Assembly (NCBI GenBank): GCA_032821775.1 | Contig: JAVLRN010000011.1 | Coordinates: forward strand, 496,001-560,000 | DNA: 64,000 bases | Reading direction: 5' to 3' | Source: Sanguinoderma infundibulare | Taxonomy: Eukaryota; Basidiomycota; Agaricomycetes; Polyporales; Polyporaceae | Shown: positions 12,382 through 25,517 of the stretch, one piece after another | Position numbering within the stretch: position 1 is the stretch's first letter | Layout: every line of letters begins with the position of its first letter | The notes under the pieces: generated by a model | Databases searched by the model: none | Seen by the model: the letters and a program-made list of their open reading frames with translations, nothing else | Told to the model about the DNA's origin: nothing | Translations under genes and position numbers: made by a program

Positions 12382-15318
12382 CGGACGGAGTCAAGAGGGC
12401 GAATGAGACCCGGACGAGAGAGCAGAGAAGAGGGCGGCCGTCGACCCCGCATCTGAGGCTTAAAGACAACCATTCTCTTACATATTCCCTCTTATTATTA
12501 TTTTCCTCACCCCGCGTTGCCGCTATCTCGGGTCCCTCCTCGAATCTCCATCCAGATCCCCCCAACACGGCCAGCCGGAGCGCCATCACAGGCCCCGGCC
12601 GGGTCCCCGCATCCGGCTGTACCATCTTCCCCGCATCCCCGCATCCAATTCCCCACCCTCCCCTCCTCTTCCGCTCCCAATCATCCTCGCACACCGTCCC
12701 AATCTCGCCCCATCACCCTGCCCAATCAACGAACTCTCATATTCGTCCTCGTCGCCAGGACGCGTCCCGGTCGATCGCTACTCCGCTAAGCGGGAGCGTT
12801 AGGCTTTCCCGGACTATCGACTGCGTCTGACGTAATCTCCCAGTCCCCATCTTCGTCTGCGAATGCTATAATTCTGGATCGTCGCCTCCCTCTACGGCGA
12901 GCTTGCCAACAAACCATCCGACACCCGAATTCGACGGCCCAGCATTTAAATTCCTCGTCCGGCGCTGTCGGTGCGATATACGGCAGAGCGCTCTCCACTC
13001 CCGGAATGCACTCGGCTCAACAAATTACCCCAGATCCTTCCGCCCACCTCGGTCATTTCCCACGACTCACCTCTATAGCCATCATGTCCGACTCATGCAA
13101 TGTCTCGCATGTGGAGATCCTCACCACACAGTACGCTTGGTCCACTCCTCAGCATCGATGTACAACTCTTACCTCTCAAAACTTAAAAGCCGCCACTAGC
13201 CAAACTCAACCTCATCCAACTTTGTATCTCTCGAATACATACCCCAATTTCACGCTCATCAACGCCACAAAGCCACCGTCGTCACCTTGGACCGTTTCGG
13301 CGCCCGCATCAACGACGGCCCCGACCCAAATCATCACAGCGCCTCATCACAGCGCCCGATCCCCGGTCCGCCCCTTCCGCGCCGGCGGTCCTCCGCTGTT
13401 TCGCCCGCGATCCACCCTCGTCTCCTCGACTGTTCATTCCTCGGCGCGACTGAATATCGTCGAGCTCATGCCAGTTTTTGGTTCCGGATGCACTCGGGCA
13501 CGCACATACCTACTTTCAAATATCATCCTTGCAATGTGTTTACCGCATGCGCATCCGCTGCGCGACTCTACACAAAGAAGTGTGGATGCACTCCACGAGT
13601 AATCCTTTTGATGTTTCTACGCTCCCTCGCACGCCCTCGTCCACTCTAATTCCGTTCAGTTGATCACTCGGCTGCGTGTCGATTTCCGTCTCCTGTCGTG
13701 CTATATCTTCGACAGGACGTCAGGTAGTGCTCATTGATTTCCCTCCGACCTTTGTCCCGCGCCTTTCATCCAACTTCGCGACCTTGCAACTTTCCGTCTT
13801 TCGACACCTCCGCATCCTTTCCTCTCATCATTCCCCTTCCGTTCATCTGGAGCCACTCGTCACCGCGTCGCCCCCAACGTTCCTTCCCTGAGCGGATCGC
13901 CCAGTTGGTTAATCGTACGCACCTCTGCCTCGCCCTGCAGCGGACGTAGTGCGCCCTCGACCCTGCAGACCAAAGTTCGATCTCTTGTAAGCATCCTGCC
14001 CTCTACGGCCATGCTGCGACCCAGCGCTCCATCGAATCTTCTGTGCCTCCCAGAGTCCCTCAGCGTTTGTCCAGCGCGCCTTTAACATTCGTGGCGCTCG
14101 TCTTCTGCGGTTTTCTCGCAGTACCTCCGTCAGGCGCGCGCTTCATTCCCCAATTGCGCCGGCCACAGTTTGTTACAGAGTTCACCGAACAAAGCAGCGC
14201 ACTTCGGGCTTTCGTAGAGGTTCCTGCCGTGGATGCACCAGTCCTGTGGCATCGGCCTTACCTCTCCCTTCCGCTCGATCGATTCTTGCACCGTGCGGAG
14301 ATCCTTCAAGTACCCACACAGGCTCCGCGACCCATCCCGGTGAGACAACACATATTGCTGCACGTCCGGTCCTCGGTGTCTCACACCTTTTCGCCCGGCC
14401 CAGGCTCCAGACGAGCTGCTGGGGTGTGAAAATGCACTAGCCGCCTTAGGTCTGAAGGGCCTCCGCCACAGCCTCCCACTGCATGCCGCCGGATCTTGCT
14501 GTCTTCGTCGCTCCCACACTCCACCGCTCTGCGAGCGCCAGGATGGGATACATATCACTTGTCAGTCAGTCAAGGAGGAGAGTGACTGTAATGATGGTGA
14601 TTTCAAATCGCGTCCGTTCGACAGGTCGGTGGTGGGTCTGGGTGGGTGGTGTTAGCGTTTCTGTACGGCAAGTACGTGCACCACTTAAACCTTCTACCAA
14701 CACGCCTACTGCATTTCCAGTTAGAAACAACACCAGTGTCCGTGCTGATTACACGCCTATGATGTCAACTGGTGTTGCCAACGGACGCCCGCACCCGATC
14801 GTCATGTACGTCGCCGTCCACGGTGGTGTCCTGTTGGGCGACCTTCGCCGGGCGGCTCCTGCTAAGGCATCCCAGGATTGGCATCTCTGTTGCAGTTGGG
14901 AGCCTGATCGACACCGCATCCATCGAAATCCCTTCGACAGCTCGCGGTTCCCATCCGCCAGCCGAGTGGAGACGGTTCAAAGTTTCAAACCATCCCCTCC
15001 AGTGCCACTCCCCTCCTTCGCGCGTCGTGCGACAACGGTGACGTCCCTGATCTTTTGACGTCTCTTCATCTGCCCTGTCTTATCCGCTGTCCGGGGCTGC
15101 GCACTGGCAACTGCAGCGAGCTATACCATATCGTAACGCGATGTCATCATCAGCATATCTATCGCTCTGCCAATCGAGTACTTGCTACTCACCTTCGAGT
15201 CGCCCGAACTGATGTGTTGTTAGGCAGTTTCGTTCTTTACTTAATCCACCCCGGCACGTTGCAACCGCACCCCTGGGCCTCCGTTTCCCCCCTCGAAAAA
15301 ATTCTTCATGTACTTAGT

Positions 15319-15328
15319 ACTTGCAAGT
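15319..15328. repeat. Solitary ACTTGCAAGT palindrome
   Basis: Same 10-bp palindrome as the ends of the elements at 25.5 and 59.9 kb, here extended to TACTTGCAAGTA. There is no partner copy within 100 bp, so it may be a relic or chance. Confidence 0.6.
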
Positions 15329-18300
15329 AAGCATAACTTACCTTTTACGCGCACGCGACGTGCGACGATGCACACCATCACAAGCAACGAGCTCTCACTT
15401 TGGCGTTCTGCCGCGCTCTGAATCCGAGCGCCCGTGTCGCCCGCGGGATCGTCATGGGACCACTGAACCCCCCACACATCCGCGAGCCCCTCCCCCACCT
15501 CTCTCTCTCTCTCTCGCTCTCCGATTCCGAATGCAGTATTAATCTCTCGACGATCCGGGCATTGAACGGGCGTTCGCGGAAGCATTCCGTCCAGTCCGCT
15601 GTCCGCGCCGCCGCGCCGCGTGCGTTCATATGTATGCGATCGGAGCGACGTGTCGCTCACGCGAGTCGGACTCGGAACGGATGGGGCCACGTCGGACTAT
15701 CCTTTTGTTTTGACTTTTTTCGAGAGGCGTTTAGGGGTGATTGGATCGGCGAGCGGGTACGTTGACAGGCTACTAAATTATGTAGCCGGTTAAGTATGCA
15801 AAGGTGCACAGCGCTCCACGTCGGGAACACTGGCAGTCGGGACATACAGTCAGTTTGCAGTCTGCGGCAAAAAAAGGCGCTTCTGAATGCAGGTACTGCA
15901 TACTCGAGTATACACAGCGAGTGTGCCGGAAGCGTACACCGCAGATCCCGATCTGCGAACGTCGGTCGGAGCGGGCAGCGCGGTGCGGGGGGTGGCACGC
16001 AAGTATATGCACGCAGCGCAGAGCAATATCAGCGGGCCTTCAAAACCTCGCAAATTTCAAACCTCGTCGACGCCGCGCCCCAGCCAGGCGCGAGCACCAA
16101 CGAGCTAACTGCTCTTGAGGGCCCGCGATCGTGATGGCGCAACGTCAACCCCAGAGAATGGACACAGACGAGCAACGCTAAACGCATAACGCATTATCAT
16201 TGCGACGACACGTACGCCGCCGATAGAATAATCGCGCCGCCAGGTCCAAGCATGCAAGAACCGCAAGCCCGGTGCGACCGCGTCGATTCCTAGCATTTGT
16301 CTGGCGTGACATATGTCGCGGGGCGATGAATTGCGGGGCCCGCGTTCCGAGGGTCGCTTCCCGTTCGGTCGTTGTGGCCCGAGCTATGACATACCGGGAA
16401 GCGTACCTGGAAAGGCCCGGACGTCTTCGCTCTCTTCTCTTCCATCTCCAGTATGAAAGACGACCCGGGGACGATGTTCCGAAGCTTGATCCCGAATCCG
16501 AAACCTGCTGAGGAAGGAGGCAGAACCTCTCCGCACGCGAACGTAACCGCAACCCCTCGAAAACTCCTATATACTTGCATGCTTGGCAGCAACAGCAAAG
16601 GGATTCAAGTTTTGAACCGAAAGTCGCGCGCCGAACTGCGCAGGCCTTGAAATCGTTCGGCCCTCGCGCCTCCTCGTGCCGTTCGCCTGGGGCTGAGGCA
16701 CCGATGGCAGAAGCGAACTGCGTGCATATCAGCCCTGGACCAAGCGCAATAAGGCAGCGACGCCAGCGAGATTCCGAGATATGCGCGTGCGGGGGGACCG
16801 TGCGGGGGAACGTCTGGCTGAATATGGCAGCCGGCGCGGATCACCGCCTTCCGCTCGGCTTCCGGGGGTGTGGGGGTGGGGGGTGGGGGCGGCTCAGCGG
16901 CTCAGTCCGGGGTCGGCAATCCAGAGAAGCGAGCGACCACGACACGGCGCGCGCATGGGCGCAGGGAACCAGGGCTTCCGATTCTTGCAGGCTTCGGCGT
17001 CGATGGTTGCCCGCGGGCACACTAGTGCTGGGGAGAAGCAGAGAGCGAGCGGTGTCAGAAGAGGGAACCGCCAAGCGACTCGAGCTCGGAGAATCAAGAT
17101 GGCCGTCGACATGGCGCACAGAAGCCGGGACCGACGGCTAGCGGGGTGCAGGATGTAGAGCAGAAGGTCTGCGGATACCGATTGCGGAGGACGCGCGCTA
17201 TCGGACGAAGCGCGAAGGAACGTTGCACCACGCGCGATCCGGCGCAACAGCATGCGCGACAGCAGGTGGCTACGCTTCGTCGGGCGCAATGCGGCCGCGC
17301 GAGCTGTGTGTGGTGTTTGGTTAGCGTCGATGAGGTGCGCGCGGCGCGCAAGGATATGCTCCCACCAACTGGTGTGAAGGTAGGACGGAGCCGACTCATT
17401 GCGGCATCGATTCTGCGTGGCTGGCGCTCCACCACCGATAGATGTAGATGCCTGCGAAGTCGCCGTTCGCAGGGAGCCGGATGTGGCCCGGCCGCACATC
17501 CAGAGTATGTGCGCAAGTCTCCACTGATGCGGTGATCGCGGCGCGGTTCGATGGAGTAGGGGTGGGGTGCGTCAAGTCGGAATGAACTGCGTCCGACATC
17601 GATGTCGTTTGGGGTTATCGAGCTGCCCGACTGGCGACGGCATCTGTGAAGGGCGGGTTCGTAATGGCTTGTCGCATCACGCAACTGAAGCGTAAAGTTC
17701 TAGAGGAAATCAGTACCTGGGCGTTCGTGGCGTGACGGCTTACGGGATGGTTTGCGGGAAGCACACACACCGTTGTGGGTTGAACGTTGAGCGGCCAAAC
17801 GCGCGAAGCCGATGAATGATGCAGTACACTTGAAGACCTGACGTTTGACACTCCCTCGATGAGATCCTGTTTCCACGTGAATTGGCGGGCAAGATACGGT
17901 CCAGACAACGGAATCTGCGTTTCCGAATAGTCGCCGGTAGGGTACCTGTACTACGAAGGCATTTCGAGTTCAGTCTGAGCCTAACGCACGTCCCCCACCA
18001 CTCTAGGGTTCCGCAAATAATACCGTTGACCATTCGCCCGTACTCATTGTCTGCATGCGGAAGGTGAGGCGTGCCTGGTATCCCAGCAAGAAGACAGCCA
18101 GACCTGGGTTCAGGTCCGATCCGCCCGAACCCGTGAGCACAAGCTCGTCATGCCAGAAAGGCACCGACGCGGCACGACGCAGCGGTGCCGTCAGAACTGT
18201 CCAGCAACCGTTCTCGTCAGTGGAGCCCCAGACGGTGGTGCTACCGCGGTTCGTCAGGCCACATCGGCGATAGTAACAGTGCAGTCGCTCAATCGCGCAA

Positions 18301-18699
18301 TGCTCTGCGAGCGAGGCCCGCTCTTGGAACAGGGTCCGACTGGAGCCGTCGCTCACGCGCAGCGCGTCGATTGCCTCCCACAACGCAGGCTGGCCACAAT
18401 AGACGAGGTGGACCGCTCAGAGCGTAGATCCCCCTGCGGCCAGTGGTAGACAGCCGCCGCTCGAGGAGCGACGACATGCCGAAGATGCGAAGACGGGTGG
18501 GGCACCAGAACGCGGGGGGCAGTCGCCCTTCAGTATTGAGTCAGCTAATCAGGCCAGCCCTGACAGTCGCCTCTCGCATGGAAGAAGAAGCCCCTGGCCG
18601 GTGCTGAGGAGGCAATGATACTGCAATCGGGAGACGCGGCGAGCATTCCACCGGCTCGTTTCGGTACCCGGACGATCTCATCCCCCGATGGCAAAAGCA

Positions 18700-21347
18700 T
18701 GCGATTGTGGGGGATCGACGTGGTGCGAAAGAGGAAGGGCGCGGCAGCCGTAACTGAGGCGAGAAGAGGAGAGAGCACAGAGGTGAGACACGTACGTTCC
18801 GGAGGCCTCCCAATGTTGTTCCGGGAACGAATGGACCGTGGGCGTCGGCGGCCCGTCCAAATCAACCGAAGCTGCCGTTGGTCTTGGTCTAGACCACCGT
18901 ACCGGTGGGGATTGCTCGGGAGTCGGAGATGGGGGGCGCGAATCTCGGGAGGCGGCAAAGGAAGTTAGGGAACGCATGCCATCTCGTCGTTCTCGAAGCT
19001 GGTTAGCGATGAGAGAAGCTCTGCTTTCGAACTGAGATAGATGGATGATGGACAAGGCGTACTTTAGGTGGATGATACCCACGACCGAGATGCCACTCGT
19101 CCAATAGGAATGCGGGAAGCGCTCAAGCCTTTTGTTCAGGGAACGAAGGCAAGGACTTAACAGCGTCTCACACGTAATAGTTGCTGGTATACCAAGCCTT
19201 GAGAGACGGCCTTGATTGAGCGTTACGGCGTCAGTTCCCAGAGCGGGCTGGAGGACGAGGCGCATTAGCTCAGATGTGACAATACAGACTGCAGACCTCG
19301 TAAACGTCGAATTGTGAAGCTGCGGCGAAGGCACCATCAGACATTCGCAAAGATACTACCTGGGAGTATAGCCGATGGGTGAGCGCATCAACAATCAGCA
19401 TGACGTAGAGCACTCAAGTATCTTACCTTGTCGTGGTTCAGAATAGCCATATGCGAGTGCCGGCCACACGGCGACGAGATCCCGACTCCACTCCCCCGTG
19501 CACGTTCAGGACGCGACGTTCAGCGAAGTTCTGTGTGTGTCCACAGGAGTCAGTAAGCTCCCCTTGGGCTGTGTGCTGTAATACTGCACGCATCCAGAGA
19601 AGACGCAACTGTGTCAAGGAGGGACCCTACCTCGGAAAAACCGCCTTCGACCACCATGTGCTTGACCACGGAAAGAGGCGCACCGGTAATCGCATCCTGA
19701 TCACAAACTGCCCTAAGTCGGGAGAACGAGTCAGATTTCGAGGACGATGGAACAGATTAGGCAACGTTACTTATGCCCCCCGAGCCCTCTGGGAAGATAA
19801 TAATAGGGGGGGATCGTCGATTCCGAGGCTCTTTGCGGGGATACCGGTTGCAAAAGAGGCCTGCGGCGGGAGCTAGCGGGAGGTGTAGGAGTAGTCGGGA
19901 CCCGACCTGATGGATACTTTGACGCGCTGCAACAGGACGAATCGATCAGAAATGGCTGGGCGGCTGTGGCAGAAAAGCATGCGGAGAAGGGAGCATTTAT
20001 GCACAAGGGTTCAGGTCCACCAGCGCGGGTCTTAGCGACGTTCTGGACGTATGTCCTTCAATGCATACCCGCGGGACTCTGCCGAGGAGAAGCAATTCGT
20101 AAGGCATTCGGTGAGAACTGCGGGAGCGGGTTGCCTTCGGAGCCGCAAGTCGCTCCCGCTGACGGCAGGGGAATCCGAGTGGGAAAAGAAATGGAACATG
20201 AAGTACGGCAGGCGGATTGGAAGTCGGATCCGTCTTATCAAAGTTGCGCATGGCTCGAAGTACAGGCTGATTACCCCTGGGGCCTGAAGGGAATAGGAAT
20301 GTGTCTGATCCTACAGGCTTGGAAGAACCGATGATGCGCCCTTCGTGCTTCTCAATGGACGATGTGGGGTCAGACTGGGGTAGAAAGTGGAGTGCGCTCG
20401 GGAAGTGCGGGGAATGACTGCGGAACAACTGCACTCGTCAAGATGCTTAGTACGGACCGTTGATGGAATGCGGACCGATGGACACCCGAAATGCGAGAGG
20501 CAGATGATGGCCATACTTGTGCGAACCGTTCGCATGGTTCTGCTAACCGCAGTATTATAATACGGATCGAATATCTGAACAGAGGACTTACCAACGCGAT
20601 TCGTCCATTCCCGCCGACACTGGATGACCTTAACATGCGGAGAATGAGTATGTCCTAGTCAGGCGCTAACGTAAATGGGAATATTGATTGTGATCGCTCA
20701 ATCCATCAAGAATTAGGCTGCGAACAAAAACAGACTTACAGATTCGCAGGCAACGTATCCAAGCAAAGTCTCCGATGAAAGCCAATTGGTCTCCGAGTCG
20801 TTGCGTTGGCGCGACTGTCGGACGGGACCTATAAGATGAGTCATCCCATGCAGGTTTCAAGCAGGGCGAAGGGGCTCAGGGCGAACGCAGACAGTGTGAA
20901 AAGCACTTACCATCATCTTTACATCTCTCCATGAGCTGTTGAGACATAAAAGGGCCGGATGGAAGCGATCGGAAATCCGCAGGGTTTCGGGGATCTGATG
21001 GCCGGAAAGAGGGGAGGGGAGACTGGTAACAGCCGCACAAATGGGAAGCCAGCGCGACAAAGGCGAACATCTAGGTCGAGCGAAATAAAATGGTGAGCAA
21101 TTCGGACGGGGTCGACGGTTCTGCCAAGGGCGTACTGAACGCCAGGGGGCGGATGATTCAGGCGTCCAAGGGCCTTTTGGCACAGCGTGCTTCCGGACAC
21201 TGCTGTGATCGACTGACGACACGTTTCGTCGATTCAATCTGCAGGTTCTTGCGAGCCAGGGGAGTAGAAGAGCCTGAGGAGGAGGAGACGAGGTTCAGCG
21301 GAGATAGGAAGATAGGCGGGGGCAAGATGTGACCTGCAGTTTTTATA
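18700..21347 (-). other. Possible multi-exon transcript of unknown product
   Basis: A run of splice-like signals fits a minus-strand transcript. A TATAAAAA box lies at 21340-21347. An ATG at 20947 opens exon 20947-20911 (MSQQLMERCKDD), which joins in frame to 20828-20740 and then to 20654-20592. Donors are GTAAGT-type and acceptors are preceded by CTNAC-like sites. Open sequence continues after an acceptor near 20,543, and further donors occur near 19,424 and 18,797. The predicted protein is Ser/Arg/Pro-rich, has no domain I recognise and lacks the GC-rich codon use of the neighbouring real genes. It may be an orphan gene, a spliced non-coding RNA, or chance. Boundaries are approximate. Confidence 0.25.
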
Positions 21348-22601
21348 CGCTCGCGATCGGTTGGCCATTCACGTTATATGCGCGTATGACCACGTCGCCA
21401 AAGTGACAGAAGAACGTTGTGCGCCGTTCATCTGACTATCGCAACATGCCCGCCCCTCACGTGGGTGGAGCGAAATGGTACGAGATCCCAGCGCGTGTCG
21501 TCCTGTCTTGTCTCCCGAACAGTGCGAGCGCACGCGTCGGCCACACGGGCGGATGGTCGTCGGATATAGTTGCGGGCTACAGCGCAAGTTCAAATTTGCG
21601 ATCACCAGGTGTGACTCCCGTTAATTGCGAGTAATATCCGTCTTGAAATGCTTGAAGCTAGGGGTATTCACCCATAGACTGCGGCACCATATGGACAAAA
21701 TCTAGCGAAGGAGGATAACGTTACATATTCAAACATGGCATTGAGTCTGCCCAAGGTTTCCAGAGGGTAGAACGGTCGCAACGTGGCCGTCGTGGTGGAA
21801 AGATGAGAAGGTGAGTGTTGCCCACAAGCGCCGGAATTGAACTCGTGTCTCGCGTGACCACGTGTGCTAGGTTACATCCGATGATGTGTCTCTACTCACC
21901 GTCCGCCCTTTCACCTCCTCCACATGGCATTTGCTCACAAAGTATGACGGACAATCGCTATACTATTTCTATTGACCGTCGCCCAGATGCGGGGACGGAA
22001 AGAATTCTTAGCTTCAAGGTGCAGATTCTCCTTTGAATGCCGGGCCGCCGCTGTGGACTGACCACGGCCACCAGGCAAACTCCTGTAAGCCCTCTGGTGC
22101 GCTCTAAGCCCTCGATGGCTACCGTCAGACGGCCGTGTTCGGGTTCGCCCTACTTTCAGAGTCTGGATTACCTACTTCATCAATTCTGAGTCGCTCATGC
22201 GCATCCATGTGGGTCGCACTCCGTGAAGCCGTTCGTGGTAGTGACTATCATGGCCTTAGGTATGTTTAGTCTGTGAACCTGCCGAGCATCACCCGTTAGC
22301 TCGAGTAGATCATGAGTGCTTTGAGTCAGTCGCCTTCTGCACCCAAAAACACTGTTCGCTCGGGGCGTACGGAGGCGTTATTCACGGATGCAGTAGACGT
22401 CGGAGGAGACGAAGTGGGCCACATCACCCGGGACCTCCTGGTACATGCACCGAACAAAATATGTGCCGCTGTGTCCATTGAAAAGGACAAAGCAGAGGAC
22501 ACATGATCAAGGCAAGCGCTCCATTGTTTGTTTCATTGTTGACATTTATTCGTAGGAGACATTCTTGTCCCCCAACCATCTCCTCTTCTCTCATTCGCGC
22601 A

Positions 22602-23635
22602 ATGTCAACCACGAGTGCCAACACTGACCTGCTAAGGCGAGTCCTGTCGTCGACGTGCTGCCGTCTTCTCCTGACCACCGTGTCGTTTCAGACCCCTCAC
22701 ATGGCCGTGCCAATTTCCCAACCGCATCTTCAACCCTCCAAGAGACGCCATCGACGCGATTTTACCGCTTTTGACCAAGCCATTTGAGCCTCTCGGGCAC
22801 GCAGTATACTCCAAGAGCGCATTATACGACCTCGGTGACGGTCGTGTGGTCAAGGCCGGGCCCTCCGTCACGGTCTACGAGGCCCGCGCCATGCACTTCG
22901 TCCGCTTGCACACCACCATCCCCGTCCCCGAAGTCTTCATGGTCTTCGAGCACGACGGAAACGTCCACATAGTCATGGAGCTCGTCGACGGCATCGCTCT
23001 CCGTGAAGCCCTCGACCACGACGCCGCCGGGACGCCCTTGGCCACCAATCCCTTAGTCGCGGGCGAAGACGTGGCCTCCGTCGTCCGCCACCTCCGGGAC
23101 ATCGTCGACGAGTTGCGAGAGCTGGGACGCCGCTTTGCTCCCGAGAGCCCGCTCTTTGGTGCGTTCCCCGCTAGTCCGTTCAAGAACTGCTACACGTTCA
23201 CGTCCCACCCCGTGGAGCCGTTCAAGTCCGTGGACAAATTCCACGCGTACTTCCTGGAGTGCTTGCGGCCGGCGTACGAAGGCTACGACATATATCGCGA
23301 CCTGGAAACGGTGAGACGCGAGTCCACGGAACACGCTCCGGTCTTAACGCACGGCGATCTCGCCCCGCGCAACCTGCTGGTGAAGGATGGACGTATCGTC
23401 GGCGTCGTGGACTGGGAGGCGTTTGGATGGTATCCGGACTTCTGGGAGCGCATGGGGATCTCGAACGAGGAGGGCACTCGAGAGCTTCACAGGGCGATCA
23501 ACGAGGTCTTCGGGGAATCGGCGTTCGTCTGCCGGACCTACTTCGATGTGGACTCTGCGCTGAGCTTCCCAGGATGTAAGTCTTATCCCACTCTGCGGCT
23601 GAACATGTACTGATGTTGTACATCTAGACTGGTGA
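22602..23635 (+). CDS. Aminoglycoside-phosphotransferase-like (APH family) kinase
   Basis: Predicted 308-residue cytosolic small-molecule kinase; exons 22602-22636, 22692-23575 and 23628-23635. The N-lobe strand GDGRVVKAG supplies the ATP-binding lysine. LTHGDLAPRNLLV is the Brenner catalytic loop (Asp base, Asn for metal), and VVDWEAFGWYPDFWE is the DFG-equivalent metal-binding motif. The first intron is GC-AG (AAG/GCGAGT, TTTCAG acceptor). It is needed because the long frame otherwise begins at a TTG with stops just upstream, and the splice restores frame exactly. The last intron leaves the exon AC TGG TGA, giving the end FPGYW. The family is much expanded in basidiomycetes with unknown substrates, so antibiotic resistance should not be assumed. 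A related fragment lies at 60.9-61.5 kb. Confidence 0.85.
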
Positions 23636-23792
23636 CTTGAATTCCAAGGCATATATACGGGATCGGACAAATGTGGTTGGGACGATGTACAATAAATATG
23701 CCTGACATTCTATGACCAGAAAACACTTAGCCGTTCCCGAAGAATGGAGGCCTCAATGCCACGGAAGAGGCGGAGGTTGTGTTTGGAGAACA

Positions 23793-24413
23793 TCAATCCA
23801 AGCTAAGAGCAACCGCTTGTTCAGTTCGCCAGTCGTGTGGTTAGGACTCGAAGCGCCACGTACCGGTTGTAGCAGCTGCGACCGCCGTCGCCAAAGTGCT
23901 CGACGAGATGATCCTCTGCGCCACCATCCTCCCCAGCAGCGTCTGGCACCAGCTCTGGCAGTTCCAGTGCTCGTTCGGCTTCGCGACCTCGACTGTCCAC
24001 GAGAGCTGCTCGACCTTCTGCCTGGATCGGAGGTCCATCGTTCCCAGCGAGAACCTGCGCGCCTTGCTCGTCGCAGCCCCGGCCATCTTCGTCTGTGGCC
24101 CCCAGAACACGTACCGCGGGATCGGCCGCGGGTCCCGGAGGTCGTTGTGCATGTCGAGGTGGACGAGTCGCATGCCCCGGTTGTTGCCGCTGCCGACCTC
24201 CCAGTACATGGCCCAGTGCAGCCAGCGGTGCGGGTTGACTTCGTTGCGGTTTTCGGGGAGAGGCGGGTACACGAGGATGAACACCTCGCGGACGCAGTCG
24301 AGGTCCTTGCACTGGTGGTCGCTGTTGATGGGGCCGAGATCAGCGTGCCTCAAGCGATACCTACCCTGTTGTGGAACCCATTCCGGTACGGGGGCGGGGG
24401 CGTTGAGAGCCAT
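23793..24413 (-). CDS. Small orphan protein, second member of the family seen at 919
   Basis: Predicted 190-residue protein. Start at 24413 in a strong context (AACCATGG), downstream of a TATAAA-like box near 24,570 on the same strand. Spliced model: 24413-23864 plus 23815-23793 (GTACGT donor, CTAAC branch-like site, AAG acceptor). The unspliced reading stops at 23841 and is also 190 residues. Visible pattern: strand VREVFILVYPPLP, then WLHWAMYWEVG with a candidate His, and a C-terminal NCQSWCQTLLGRMVAQRIIS resembling Asn-Cys-Gln-x-Trp helices of permuted papain-like folds. The order of elements and the near-C-terminal intron match the gene at 919-1481. By inference they are distant paralogues. 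Whether it is a peptidase or only shares the fold is unknown. Confidence 0.6.
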
Positions 24414-24639
24414 GGTTGGGTTTCGGTGCTGCTGCTGACAATGGTGGTTAGAGAGTACAACGCGTTCAGAGCCTTCGGACGTACTATTCGCAGGGATGAC
24501 GTACCGCACGGTTTTGGCTGGGAGGTGAACACTGTTGGTGTTGAGAGAGTCAGATGCAAAGGGCCAGCGAATTTATACTTCCCCGACGACGACAGGGTGC
24601 GAGCCATGGCCAGTATAGCTCACACAATGTGACGCGAGA

Positions 24640-25517
24640 GTCTTTGTGAACCTTTCGCAGTGTTAAAGAGACGCTTTGTGATGGTAACCGAGTACGGCTG
24701 GAGTGATATTTCATATGTCAACGCAATGTAAATATGTTTTATAGAGATGGCCATTACCTATTGGTCAATGTAGTCGACGCCGAGGCACTACGAGGTCTTT
24801 TCGACGCTTGGTGGACATGATAGGACGGCTCGCTACTAACGACTCTGTTTCCTGGGACGAAATTGAACTTGGTGGTTCGAAAAACGCCGTTTCGAGTCCT
24901 CTGAAACCTGGGCAGGCTTGTATGTCAATATATGCTATATATATGCGCAGATGTATGCGCCCTACCGCGAAGGCGTGAACAAGTCGCGTACCCGATAGCT
25001 CCTACCCTTTCAGATGGCGGTCACATCGTGAAGACATGACCACGGGTTGCGGTGGAGGGAGGTTAAGAAGTAGTAGGGCAGTACGCCCTCTCACCGAACT
25101 CCTGAAAACGGTCCACCGAATGAGCACTCGATTCCCAACTGTCGGCCCGGTTTCTGCTTGCGCCCCCACAGCGCCTGAGTCCTGGAGAAGCCTTTAGTGG
25201 TTGGATCACACCAGGGAGGACACGAAATGCAAATTAACCACCACGAGACGATTGCGCTAATAGATCGACCGTCATCTATATCCGGTATATGGTCGGCTAC
25301 GGAGACTACGATTGCGCTTTGCATGTTAGAGGATACTATATGTGTCCTCTCCATCCTGACATTTATTCCGACCGTAAGGGCACCTACCTTGAGGATTCCC
25401 GATCGGACATTGAGGCTTGAACCCGCGCTATCACGCGGAGTGTCGCCGGCTTGATCATATATATAGCAACGCCAAGGCGTACTCCATGCACGTGCCTTCT
25501 AACCGCATGCGAGAGCC
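24640..25517. other. Intergenic region before the inverted-repeat element
   Basis: No gene seen. It holds the upstream region of the minus-strand gene ending at 24413 and an AT run (TATATATATG) near 24,937. Weak similarity between the outer flanks of the element (ACGTGCC, CGCATG) suggests the inverted repeat once extended a little further out. Confidence 0.5.

Larger units (their letters stand above)
12382..22601. other. About 10 kb gene-poor region upstream of the bHLH gene
   Basis: I see no conserved gene. The plus strand from about 12,460 to 13,900 is strongly pyrimidine-rich. A (CT)n tract lies at about 15,501-15,519, and one isolated ACTTGCAAGT palindrome at 15,319-15,328. A possible spliced minus-strand transcript is listed separately at 18.7-21.35 kb. 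The open frames elsewhere lack codon bias and overlap on both strands. The tract adjoining 12,381 should hold the promoter of the bHLH gene, and long upstream regions are common for fungal regulators. Confidence 0.5.

Noticed and set aside
22602..23635. Antibiotic-resistance gene
   Set aside because: The APH-like fold is very common in basidiomycetes with unrelated or unknown substrates, and nothing here indicates aminoglycoside specificity.
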